Below are positions 8,101 through 15,973 of a stretch of 42,153 bases of DNA, piece after piece. Position numbers and translations under genes: made by a program. The DNA is taken from contig JAICGW010000011.1 in NCBI GenBank assembly GCA_025922945.1, positions 1-42,153 of the forward strand. The letters are read 5' to 3'. Below the pieces are notes generated by a model. It was not told where the DNA came from. It worked only from the letters and a program-made list of their open reading frames with translations, and ran no database searches. Positions within the stretch are counted from its first letter, which is position 1, and every line of letters begins with the position of its first letter. Origin of the DNA: Acidimicrobiia bacterium. GTDB lineage: Bacteria > Actinomycetota > Acidimicrobiia > Spongiisociales > ZC4RG35.

Positions 8101-10842
8101 CTGGGAGGGGTCAAAGGAGCACTGGCCGAGCGCGCCGAGGCGATCTTTGCTGGGCTGACCGGCAGCCAGAAGCACGCGGCGCAGCAGGTTTTCACCCGGC
8201 TCCTTTTGGTTTCCGAAGAGGCTGACGACGTCCGTCGTCGGGTGAGGATGACCGAGCTCGAATCACTCGGCCTCCCACCAGATGACCTAGCCACCCTGGT
8301 CGAAAAGTTTGGAAAGGAGCGCTTGCTCACCTTCGATGTCGACTCCGTCACGAGAGGGGCCACAGTCGAGGTCGCCCACGAAGCCCTACTCCGGGAATGG
8401 CCCACGCTCCGCAACTGGGTCGACACCCGGCGGGAATCTCTGATTCTCCAGCGCCGCTTCCACGCCGCCTTCGACGAATGGGAGGAATCGGGCCAGCATC
8501 CATCGAGCCTGCTCACCGGCGGCAAGCTCATCCAGTACCAGGAGTGGGCGAGCGGCAAGGACGTCACGCTGACTACCGCCGAAAGTGAGTTTCTCGGAAG
8601 GTCGATCGATCAGGCCGCATCTGATGCGCGAACTCGTATCACTCTGCGTCGCCGGATCATGGTCGGATTCGCCGTTGCCGCGATGATCGCCATTGTGTTG
8701 GCCGTGCTCGCGTTCCTCCAGCGAGGCGCGGCGGAGCGCCATGCCGCGATTGCCGAGGCTCGCGAACTAGTTCTCGAAGCCGACCGGGCGGTGGCGACCG
8801 ACCCCGAGCTCAGCGTGCTCCTATCCCTGGAAGCGATCGAAGCCTTCCGCGCTGCTGGCGAGGAGCCGTCGCCAAGCGCTATCGGGACCATGAGGCGCGG
8901 AATCAACGAGTCGGTGGTCTCGCAGCGCTTCCCAGGCGGCGGGTTTGTGGCGGTCAGCCCGGACGGCGCCTACCTGGCCACCAGGGGTGGGGGTGCCAGC
9001 GTGGCGGTTTGGAACCTGACTACCGGGAAGGTTGTGCAGGAATTGATACGTTCGGACGGGTCGCCCATCGATGCCCGGTTCGCGTCAGGCGACACTCTCG
9101 CTGTGGCATACAGCGGCGTCCCGCGAGCATTACGGGTCTGGGAGTGGCGCACCGGAGCCAGCGTCGACCTCGGGGGCGAAACGCCCTTGCCTGAAGGGCC
9201 TGCAGTCGCCAGTCTTCTCCAGATCGACCGCCAACTCGGGCTTGCCACTGTTCGGCACGGCTCGAACTCCGGATTCGAGGTGTGGGATCTGAACCGCCAA
9301 GAGCGCCGGTTCATCGAGGACTCGTCGGTGCCCGGGATCTTTCTGTGGCCGTCGTTTTTCCCGGATGGACGGCTCGCGTTTTTGGACTTCCCCAACGACG
9401 CTATTGAGAGCTGGATAATCCGAATCGTCGACTCCACGACCGGCGAGCAGTCCAAGACTGTGGTGGTTGATTGGGGCGACCAGCCCGAGTTCATCCCAGG
9501 GTCCATTTCCGTCTCGCCCGACGGGTCCTGGGCTGCGATCTATGACCAGGAGCAAATCGCGTTGGTCGATCTCGCTAGCGGAAAAGCGCTTTGGGTCAAC
9601 GATGGGCTCACCCGGACAGCTTCGGCACTGTGGCTCCCCGACGGCGAGCATCTATTCGTCGGTGGTGAAGTGGCTCCGAGTGTGCTGCGGGCCCTGGACG
9701 GTGAGGCAATCCGTCAGCTCCAAGGAGGTGCCCGCGGCGGCACCTATTCGCACGACCTTGTTCCTGGAACCGACCAGGTGGCGGCGGCAGGAGTGAGCAG
9801 CTTGGAAACGGTCATCTTCGACCTGGCGCCCGTGCGCTCCGACCTTCCGACACGAGGCTCTCAGTTTCGCAAACTCACTCACCTCGGATTTGTGGGAAAT
9901 GGTGACCGGCTGGCGGTCTCGGACCTGGAGTCGAGTGCCGTTATCGACGCTTTTACGGGCGAAGTGATCGATAGAAGGCCGGGCGCCGAACCCGCATGGT
10001 TTGCCTGGGGGATCCCTTTCTTCTCACGCGGGGGTGATTATGCGGCGGGTCCCGACGCCGAAGGACGGTCGACCGCGTGGTCCAACCTCGATCAGCGTGT
10101 GATTTACACCGCCCCCGACGGTTGGGGTGTTCAAGGGATCAGCAGCGACGGCACTCTGGCGGTGATAGTTGGTGGGGGACAGGATTGGAATGAAACGGCG
10201 AGCCAGCTAATCAGGACATCAGACGGGTCAGTGGTGGCCGAGCTCGAGGTGGAGGGCTGGTCGCTGCAATCCGTCTTCTCACCTGATAACAAAATGGTTC
10301 TGACGGACCTGCGGCCCAACTTGCGCATCTGGGATACCTCAAACGGTGCTCTATTGCGTGAGATCGAGTCCAATGTGATCGATGTCACCAGCTTCACACA
10401 GGCGTTCACACCCGACGGTTCGATACTCGTGGCCGGAACACAGACCGGTTCGATCCTCATACTCGATATGGAAGGCCTTCTCGCCGGCCTACCTACCGAA
10501 GAGGCGGTCCTTCGCCAGATTCCGGCGCACACCACGTTCATAAACCAAGTCCTGTTGTCCCCCGACGGGTCGATGATCCTCAGTCGGGCCCAAGATGAAC
10601 CGGTGAAGCTGTGGGACCTTGACACTGGGGAGAAGCTGGGCGAGTTCGACACGGATGGCTTCAGGTTCGGGGCCTTTCATCCCACCGAACCCCTGCTCTA
10701 TATAGCGCTCCCTGACGACCGGATCGGCATTTACACGCTCGACACCGACCAGTTAGTCGAGATCGCTCGCTCCCGCCTCACCCGGGAGCTCACGGCGGAG
10801 GAATGTCAGTTGTACCTGCGGCGAAGCTGCGCTCTTCAATAG
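5197..10842 (+). CDS. Multi-module signalling protein: SARP/BTAD transcriptional activator + class III nucleotide cyclase + Ser/Thr protein kinase + nSTAND NTPase + TM + WD40 propeller
   Basis: SARP wHTH (LGGPKQRAVLAMLI...VSNLRATVG); cyclase (LLFTDIVDSTLLWE, KGLGDGFIAAF); STK (VAIKIVK, HRDVKPANILL, DFGIA); nSTAND Walker A GPSGSGKSS and Walker B LVIVIDQYEELF; TM IMVGFAVAAMIAIVLAVLAFL; WD-type SPDG/VWNL repeats. ATG at 5197; TTG at 5182 possible. Confidence 0.92.
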   Translation: MTTVLDSATEVTIPIRVLGPVTIVTEEGTAQLGGPKQRAVLAMLITKLGKVVTTDELVDGIWGEDPPPAVLSSIHTYVSNLRATVGRPLDRQGSGYRLEAPRADVDCYRFEDQVAAARVNLATNPSTASVNLRQALALWSGRAYSDVVRFPGLAIEATRLEESRLSAVEARIEADLALGKHGSLVGELDALAAEYPLRESLRAKHMLALYRDGRQADALRAYRRTQDYLREELGVHPSAELSELEERILNHDYSLIHSREVVSEQIALLFTDIVDSTLLWETNPTAMQAALSRHDHLVQSAVEANGGTVIKGLGDGFIAAFAEASLAAQAAMAAQQAILASDWSPVELRVRMVVDTGEVERRGGDLFGTAMNRGSRLLNAGHGGQILLSDDAQKALTRDAGTQVKSLGEHRFRGLGRPQAVHQLVADGLPASFPPLNTSGASIELDRSFGDSIRGYELRERVGRGAFATVYRGYQPAIGREVAIKIVKPEFANHPAFIRQFESEARFVASLEHPHIVSVYDYWRDADGAYVVGPFMVGRSLADATFATMPLAQVIKIASQVGSALSYAHRQGVVHRDVKPANILLDGDGNAYLSDFGIAARAVEEATGIQSKSIGYRAPEDRRGQAVDVRSDLYGLAAVVARLLLGVPPDHVDLSLVDERVRDVLARGLAGDPADRYESVDEFLEHLLSRAGGTAVALASIHRRNPYKGLAAFDQRDAPDFFGRSEEIGRLVHMVRQNRLSAVVGPSGSGKSSLTLAGLLPALDAGAVSGSESWVAVRAVPGGYPFDELATSLAAFSTQPLSELATELSAPDGKGLLRAAKRIGQELAGELVIVIDQYEELFTLVADEDVRNAFATTLVTAASDPVSRVRVVLTLRADFFHQVLGQPILGQIIGRAHLALAPLDADGIRLAIVEPAARAGLQFEPGLPERIVADLRNQPGSLPLLQFTLDRLATKASEGLITDRHYMELGGVKGALAERAEAIFAGLTGSQKHAAQQVFTRLLLVSEEADDVRRRVRMTELESLGLPPDDLATLVEKFGKERLLTFDVDSVTRGATVEVAHEALLREWPTLRNWVDTRRESLILQRRFHAAFDEWEESGQHPSSLLTGGKLIQYQEWASGKDVTLTTAESEFLGRSIDQAASDARTRITLRRRIMVGFAVAAMIAIVLAVLAFLQRGAAERHAAIAEARELVLEADRAVATDPELSVLLSLEAIEAFRAAGEEPSPSAIGTMRRGINESVVSQRFPGGGFVAVSPDGAYLATRGGGASVAVWNLTTGKVVQELIRSDGSPIDARFASGDTLAVAYSGVPRALRVWEWRTGASVDLGGETPLPEGPAVASLLQIDRQLGLATVRHGSNSGFEVWDLNRQERRFIEDSSVPGIFLWPSFFPDGRLAFLDFPNDAIESWIIRIVDSTTGEQSKTVVVDWGDQPEFIPGSISVSPDGSWAAIYDQEQIALVDLASGKALWVNDGLTRTASALWLPDGEHLFVGGEVAPSVLRALDGEAIRQLQGGARGGTYSHDLVPGTDQVAAAGVSSLETVIFDLAPVRSDLPTRGSQFRKLTHLGFVGNGDRLAVSDLESSAVIDAFTGEVIDRRPGAEPAWFAWGIPFFSRGGDYAAGPDAEGRSTAWSNLDQRVIYTAPDGWGVQGISSDGTLAVIVGGGQDWNETASQLIRTSDGSVVAELEVEGWSLQSVFSPDNKMVLTDLRPNLRIWDTSNGALLREIESNVIDVTSFTQAFTPDGSILVAGTQTGSILILDMEGLLAGLPTEEAVLRQIPAHTTFINQVLLSPDGSMILSRAQDEPVKLWDLDTGEKLGEFDTDGFRFGAFHPTEPLLYIALPDDRIGIYTLDTDQLVEIARSRLTRELTAEECQLYLRRSCALQ

Positions 10843-10855
10843 GGGCATCCAGGGC

Positions 10856-11443
10856 TCAGGAAGGATCCGGAACCTTGATCGCCGCAACCTCGAATTCGAG
10901 AGTGACGTTCTCGCTTACCAACACGCCGCCGGCCTCCAGGGCGGCATTCCAATTGACGCCCCAGTCCTTGCGATTGATGGTGGCCTTACCTTCGAGGCCG
11001 ATCCTGCGGTTCCCGAAAGGGTCCACGGAGTCCCCGTTGTAAGTCACCGCAAAGGTGACCGGCCGGGTTGTTCCCTTGATGGTGAGGTCTCCGGTGATCC
11101 GGTATTCCGCCGGTTCGACCTTCTCCACCGCAGTAGAGACGAACTCGATTTCGGGATAGTTGTCCATGTCGAAGAAGTCGTTGCTTCGTAGGTGGGCATC
11201 CCGATCAGGGCTACGGGTGTCGATGCTGGCTGCCTTGATGGTCAGTTCCAGACTCGACTGCGTTGGGTCCTCAGCGTTGAAATAGCCCGCTCCCTCGAAC
11301 TCGTTGAAGCTTCCCCGCACCTTGGAAACCATGGCGTGGCGAGCCACGAAACCGACCCGACTATGCGAGGGGTCAACTACGTAGCGGCCCGTCAGGTCCG
11401 ACTTCATGGCAATGGCGGCACTAGTCATGCCCGGTCCTTTCAC
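10856..11443 (-). CDS. YceI family protein
   Basis: YVVDPSHSRVGFVARHAMVSKVRGSFNEFEG ... ITGDLTIKGTTRPVTF. Confidence 0.92.
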   Translation of the reverse strand: MKGPGMTSAAIAMKSDLTGRYVVDPSHSRVGFVARHAMVSKVRGSFNEFEGAGYFNAEDPTQSSLELTIKAASIDTRSPDRDAHLRSNDFFDMDNYPEIEFVSTAVEKVEPAEYRITGDLTIKGTTRPVTFAVTYNGDSVDPFGNRRIGLEGKATINRKDWGVNWNAALEAGGVLVSENVTLEFEVAAIKVPDPS

Positions 11444-11463
11444 TAGATAAGCAGTATCTGACT

Positions 11464-11495
11464 ACGCAGGTAATAATACGGCATAATACCTGCGT
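11464..11495. promoter_or_regulatory. Perfect 9-bp inverted repeat ACGCAGGTA-N14-TACCTGCGT in the yceI/marR divergent promoter
   Basis: Direct reading; located between divergent yceI and marR-like genes. Confidence 0.65.
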
Positions 11496-11524
11496 TGTCA
11501 ACTACTGCGTGGTAAGGTTCCGCG

Positions 11525-11965
11525 ATGTCCACCAAAGCCTTGGTCACAGACCAGCGGATCGCCGACTACGGACGTCTGGTGGCAACCCAGCGACGCCTCC
11601 ACCGCATCTTCGACCGTTCCCTACGCACCCGGGTCGGGATTTCGATCGTCTGGTATGAGGCGCTGCTCCGGTTAGCTCACTCTCCAGACCAACAGATACC
11701 GATCACCGAGCTGGGCGAGAAGCTCGAACTCACCTCAAGCGGTGCCACCCGCCTGGTAGATCGCCTGGAGGAAAGCGGCTATATCGAGCGGGTGCCCTGC
11801 CCCACGGACCGCCGGGTCCTGTGGGCGCGGCTCACAGACCAGGGTCACAAAGTCCTGAATGAGGCGACGCGTGTGCACTTGAACGATCTCGATGAGCATT
11901 TCATGTCCCGCCTCGATCCGAAGGACCTGGAGACCTTGAAGGATCTACTTCATCGTCTCCATTGA
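11525..11965 (+). CDS. MarR family transcriptional regulator
   Basis: ITELGEKLELTSSGATRLVDRLEESGYIERVPCPTDRRVLWARLTDQG wHTH of MarR family. Confidence 0.9.
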   Translation: MSTKALVTDQRIADYGRLVATQRRLHRIFDRSLRTRVGISIVWYEALLRLAHSPDQQIPITELGEKLELTSSGATRLVDRLEESGYIERVPCPTDRRVLWARLTDQGHKVLNEATRVHLNDLDEHFMSRLDPKDLETLKDLLHRLH

Positions 11966-12133
11966 CGGCCGCAACTTCAGCCGTTGCCAATCGCCGGACG
12001 TAGTGGCGGGAAGTCACTACCCGGTGCCCATCCTCAAACTCCACCAGGACTGAATTCAGCCCACCTCCCGCCAGCACCCTGCATCGTTGGCCAAATCTCC
12101 CGGGCAGTCGGGTCCGGACCCGCCAGTAGTGGG

Positions 12134-12979
12134 TCACCCGCCCGGATTCATCAGCTCTTGGAGGCGCATGGCATTGCGAGGCGCGTGGCCGTAGCCATCG
12201 TTGTCGAAATAGACATAGACATCGAAGGACCTTCCGGAGGACGATTTCGATGCTTGCCAATGAGCAAAGCGTTCGGCCCAGCCCTGCAGTTGGTCGTCTG
12301 CGTAGCTGCTGCCGTAAAGAGCTTCAGGTCCGTGCAGTCGAAAGTACATGAAGTCGGTCGTGTCCTGTTCCAGGTAGGGCCAGCGCGACGAGTGAGATGC
12401 GGCCAGGCCAACTTCAAACTCGCTCGCCAGCTCTTTGAGTCCCGCGGCCGAGAAGCTCGGATTCCGGATTTCGAGAACGTGGCGAACCGGTGAGTCCGAT
12501 CGGGGCTCGCCGACTTCGATTCCGTCGCGGGTATGGAAGGAGGCGACGTCGACGATCGCGGGGTGGGAGCGGGGCAGGAGTTGGAAGAAAGCCTCGAGCC
12601 GACCGAGATCGACCGGAAGATTGGCCGGGAGCTGCCAGAGGATCGGTCCCAATTTGTCTCCTAGCTCGAGCATTCCCGAAGCGAAGAAGTTCGCCAAAGG
12701 CACTTCGACTCCCGACAGCTTCTTCATGTGGGTGATGAAGCGACTGCCCTTGACTGCGAACTGGAAGTTGGCCGGAGTGACATCTTCAAGGCGTCGGAAC
12801 CAGTTCGGCGGTACGAGCGAGTAGAAGGTTCGATTGATCTCCACCGTGTTGAAACGGGCTGATACGAATGCCAGTTCCTGGCCTGCCGGCAAGCCTGCCG
12901 GATAGAAACTATTTCGCCAGTGTCGGTACGACCACCCGGAAAGGCCGATTCTGATTTCCCCCAAGGCGCGTGCTGTCAC
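12134..12979 (-). CDS. DUF72 domain-containing protein
   Basis: IRIGLSGWSYRHWRNSFYP, FNTVEINRTFYSLV, FQFAVKGSRFITHMKKL; GTG start inferred within longer ORF. Confidence 0.88.
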   Translation of the reverse strand: MTARALGEIRIGLSGWSYRHWRNSFYPAGLPAGQELAFVSARFNTVEINRTFYSLVPPNWFRRLEDVTPANFQFAVKGSRFITHMKKLSGVEVPLANFFASGMLELGDKLGPILWQLPANLPVDLGRLEAFFQLLPRSHPAIVDVASFHTRDGIEVGEPRSDSPVRHVLEIRNPSFSAAGLKELASEFEVGLAASHSSRWPYLEQDTTDFMYFRLHGPEALYGSSYADDQLQGWAERFAHWQASKSSSGRSFDVYVYFDNDGYGHAPRNAMRLQELMNPGG

Positions 12980-12990
12980 GGCTCGGATCG

Positions 12991-13722
12991 CTAGATGACG
13001 CGAACGGCAAGGAGTCCCAAAGCAATGGTAATGACCGCGGCCGTCAGCAGCTTCAGTGGTACCTCCCAGGTCTCGAGGATCTCGCCCTCGGTCCACTTTT
13101 CCGTGCCATCCCGACGCTGCAACACCATCTCGGCGAAGTCGACTGTCCGGCGTAGGTTGCGGGCCGGGGTGCTCAAGGCACGCTGCGTCATCGAGAGCAG
13201 TGTGGTGGCAGCCGCCATCAGCAGGGCTCCCGAACCGATGGTCTGGGATTGGGCCCAATAGCCGACCAAGGTGGGAAACGCTCCCCAGGCGAGACCGAAC
13301 CCGAGCGGGGTATGAAGGGGTCGGGGCCACTCGAGGGCATATCCAATGGCTAGAGCAATCCCTGCCGCCGCCCACGCCATTACCCAAGGCGATATCACGA
13401 ATGCGCCCGCAACGGCGACGGCCATGGCCGCCGCCATGCCCCCGATTCCTAGTGCAAGCAGGGTCTGACGGCCAAGGGTGGTACGCAACGGCCGGCCGTG
13501 AAGTTCGTCGAGGGCATGGGCGCCAACTCCGAGCCCGAAGAGGAACGCCAGGAGGGTTCCGGCCAACGTCACGCCGTCCACGGCCGGGGCAGTGGCCGCC
13601 CCGAGCACGACGTGCGACAGATGCCAAGCGGTATAGGGGGGATGGAGAATCGCCACCAAGTCGCCGGCCGGAGACCCCACGGGAGCGTAGAAGGCGGGGC
13701 GCTTCACGGTCTCCTTGCCCAC
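12991..13722 (-). CDS. Polytopic membrane protein of unknown function
   Basis: Several hydrophobic helices; GTG start overlaps the methyltransferase stop by about 19 bp. Confidence 0.65.
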   Translation of the reverse strand: MGKETVKRPAFYAPVGSPAGDLVAILHPPYTAWHLSHVVLGAATAPAVDGVTLAGTLLAFLFGLGVGAHALDELHGRPLRTTLGRQTLLALGIGGMAAAMAVAVAGAFVISPWVMAWAAAGIALAIGYALEWPRPLHTPLGFGLAWGAFPTLVGYWAQSQTIGSGALLMAAATTLLSMTQRALSTPARNLRRTVDFAEMVLQRRDGTEKWTEGEILETWEVPLKLLTAAVITIALGLLAVRVI

Positions 13723-14375
13723 ATCACGATCCCACCGCCAAGGGACATGCGACGGGTCCGCACCTCCACCAGTCCGGCGCTTCGCCAGATGGTCTCGAGC
13801 CGAGGATTCTCTTGGTGAAACTGCTCGATGGAAGGTTTCAGGAATTTGCCCACGCGATACCAACCCCGTCCAATGAGGCGGCCGGCGATCGGAAGCAGGA
13901 TGCTGCTGTAAAACGTCCATGGCGCTCGCCACAGGCCCGAGGGGAGGCCGAACTCCACCATGCCGATCACTCCTCCTGGCCTGACGACCCGGGCCAGCTC
14001 CGCGATCGATGCGACGGGATCATCGACGTAGCGAAGCAGGTACCCGAAGGTAAGCCCGTCGAAGGTCCGGTCGGCGAATGGAAGACGCTCGCCACGAGCC
14101 AGGACTCGCCAAGGCCCCGGATGGTGCCGAATCATTTCCCGAGTTAGATCGACGGCGGTCACGCGGTGACCCCGATCTTGGAGCAGCCGGGTGATGGACC
14201 CGGTCCCAGCGGCGACATCCAGCACCGTGGCCCGGTTCGGAAGCCGAAGCCCTTCGACCATGGTCCGGCGCCAACGAGCGTCCTGGCCGAGACTGAGAAT
14301 CGCCGCCCAACGTTCGTACGAGGAGCCAATTGGACTGAAGATCGCTCTGGCGGTCTCGTTGGCAGGATATGTCAC
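13704..14375 (-). CDS. UbiE-like class I SAM-dependent methyltransferase
   Basis: ATVLDVAAGTGSITRLL, LPFADRTFDGLTFGYLLRYVDDP, GTG start. Confidence 0.85.
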   Translation of the reverse strand: MTYPANETARAIFSPIGSSYERWAAILSLGQDARWRRTMVEGLRLPNRATVLDVAAGTGSITRLLQDRGHRVTAVDLTREMIRHHPGPWRVLARGERLPFADRTFDGLTFGYLLRYVDDPVASIAELARVVRPGGVIGMVEFGLPSGLWRAPWTFYSSILLPIAGRLIGRGWYRVGKFLKPSIEQFHQENPRLETIWRSAGLVEVRTRRMSLGGGIVMWARRP

Positions 14376-14416
14376 CGGCCTAGAGATTTAACTAGGCCGG
14401 GTTTTCGCAGACCCGG
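14375..14416. promoter_or_regulatory. Overlapping inverted repeats CCGGCCTAG-N8-CTAGGCCGG and CCGGGT-N8-ACCCGG
   Basis: Direct reading; the two dyads share bases 14397-14400. Confidence 0.55.
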
Positions 14417-14469
14417 TTTGACGTCCGGCCCCTCTTGGGTACGGCACGCCCCAACACGAGGGAGCGGGA

Positions 14470-14742
14470 GTGGAGCTAGTCAAGCAAGCAATACCTGTCT
14501 GGAGAACATACGCGGCCTGCAGAGGTATGCCGTCGGAAATGTTCATCTCACCCGAGCGGGAGATGTCCCTTCAGCAGGTGGAGGCCGCCAAAGCCGTTTG
14601 TGGGGACTGCATGGTGATCGACGATTGCTTGACCTACGCCATTACCAACACGGTCAGAGATGGAGTCTGGGGCGGCCTGAGCGCTGACGAGCTGGCACCG
14701 CTCTATTCAGCCTGGCAAACGCAGCGAGCGACCGTCGCCTAG
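14470..14742 (+). CDS. WhiB family Fe-S transcriptional regulator
   Basis: Cys ligands AACRG / AVCGDCMVIDDC and GVWGGLSADE motif. Confidence 0.92.
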   Translation: MELVKQAIPVWRTYAACRGMPSEMFISPEREMSLQQVEAAKAVCGDCMVIDDCLTYAITNTVRDGVWGGLSADELAPLYSAWQTQRATVA

Positions 14743-14785
14743 CTCTCCGGGCGGGATCGATCAATCTGGCCAACCGGACGGGTTG

Positions 14786-15109
14786 TCAGAGTGCCGACTC
14801 TTCGACGCTCACTGAGACCTCGAGCAGATCGATTATCTGGCGAACAGACCAACTCGGATTCCTGAAAACGATCGACTCATCCTTCTCGACCGCCTCGAAG
14901 AGACTTTCGAGACCGGCGGAGTCTATAAAAGCCACCTGGTCAAGCTCATAGACAACGCGGGCGTGTTGGTCCAAGAAGGGTCTGAGATAGTCCTTGACAG
15001 CCGGACCCGTCGCCAGATCGAGCTCGCCGGCGATAGCGGCAACTACGGCGCCATCATCGGCGTGAACTGACACGGAAAAGGGAACTGGTGACTCCGACAC
15101 GGCACGCAC
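14786..15109 (-). CDS. STAS domain anti-sigma factor antagonist-like protein
   Basis: AAIAGELDLATGPAVKDYLRPFL...VAFIDSAGLESLF. Confidence 0.85.
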   Translation of the reverse strand: MRAVSESPVPFSVSVHADDGAVVAAIAGELDLATGPAVKDYLRPFLDQHARVVYELDQVAFIDSAGLESLFEAVEKDESIVFRNPSWSVRQIIDLLEVSVSVEESAL

Positions 15110-15186
15110 ACTTCCTGAGAATCTGGGTCTGCCAGGGTCTGGAGCAGAAGTCCAAGTGATTTGAACTCGGAAGCGACTATACCCCG

Positions 15187-15945
15187 CTATGGGGCGCTCT
15201 GCCGCCTCCGGTTTGCCTCAGAAATGAGGACAGTCGGGTCGAGCCTGCGGCTCACAATATCTTCGGCTACCGCCCGCAACCGGGCGTTGTGGTCCCGGGC
15301 GTAGCGGCGCATGGCGGAAAATGCCTCGTCCATCCTCAGGCTGACTCTTTGGGCGACCACGCCCCGAGCCTGTTCGATCACCACCCGGGAGTCGAGGGCG
15401 CTTTGGAGCTGATCTATGACGAGCTGAGCATCGTGAGCGGCCCGATCCTGGAGGATTGCAATTGAGGCAATATCGGCGAGAGTTTGGGCGGTAGACAATT
15501 CGAGGCTCGAGAGACTTCCTTCTTGATGCCGGAAGAGATTCAGGGCTCCCAAGGTTTGTGTGCGGAGTCGCATGGGCAAGGCGGCCACGGATCGGATTCC
15601 GGCCTCTAGAGCTGCTTGCGAGAATGTGGGCCAGCGCAGTCGAGCCTGCTCACCTCTGATCGTCTCGACCAATACAGGTTCACCCTTTTGATAGGCATCG
15701 AAGCAAGGTCCCTCTTCGTACTTCAGCTGCAGAAGCTCTACAACTTGGGCGGCCTCGCTGGTGGTAGCCACCACATGCAAGGTTCCCAGGGGATCGGCAA
15801 TCACCAGACCTGCGTGGTCGACGTCGATCACCTCGGTGCAGCTTTCGACGAGGTGGTAGAAGAGGTCCGTCACATCGAAGCCGGTTACCAGAGTGTCAGC
15901 CAGGCCGATGAAAATCTCGGCGAGGCGCGTCTCGCGAGCTTTCAC
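15187..15945 (-). CDS. GAF and ANTAR domain-containing protein
   Basis: N-terminal GAF fold; C-terminal ALDSRVVIEQARGVVAQRVSLRMDEAFSAMRRYARDHNARLRAVAEDIV (ANTAR). Confidence 0.9.
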   Translation of the reverse strand: MKARETRLAEIFIGLADTLVTGFDVTDLFYHLVESCTEVIDVDHAGLVIADPLGTLHVVATTSEAAQVVELLQLKYEEGPCFDAYQKGEPVLVETIRGEQARLRWPTFSQAALEAGIRSVAALPMRLRTQTLGALNLFRHQEGSLSSLELSTAQTLADIASIAILQDRAAHDAQLVIDQLQSALDSRVVIEQARGVVAQRVSLRMDEAFSAMRRYARDHNARLRAVAEDIVSRRLDPTVLISEANRRRQSAP

Positions 15946-15973
15946 CGTCCCTAGATTAGGAGACGAGGCTCAA

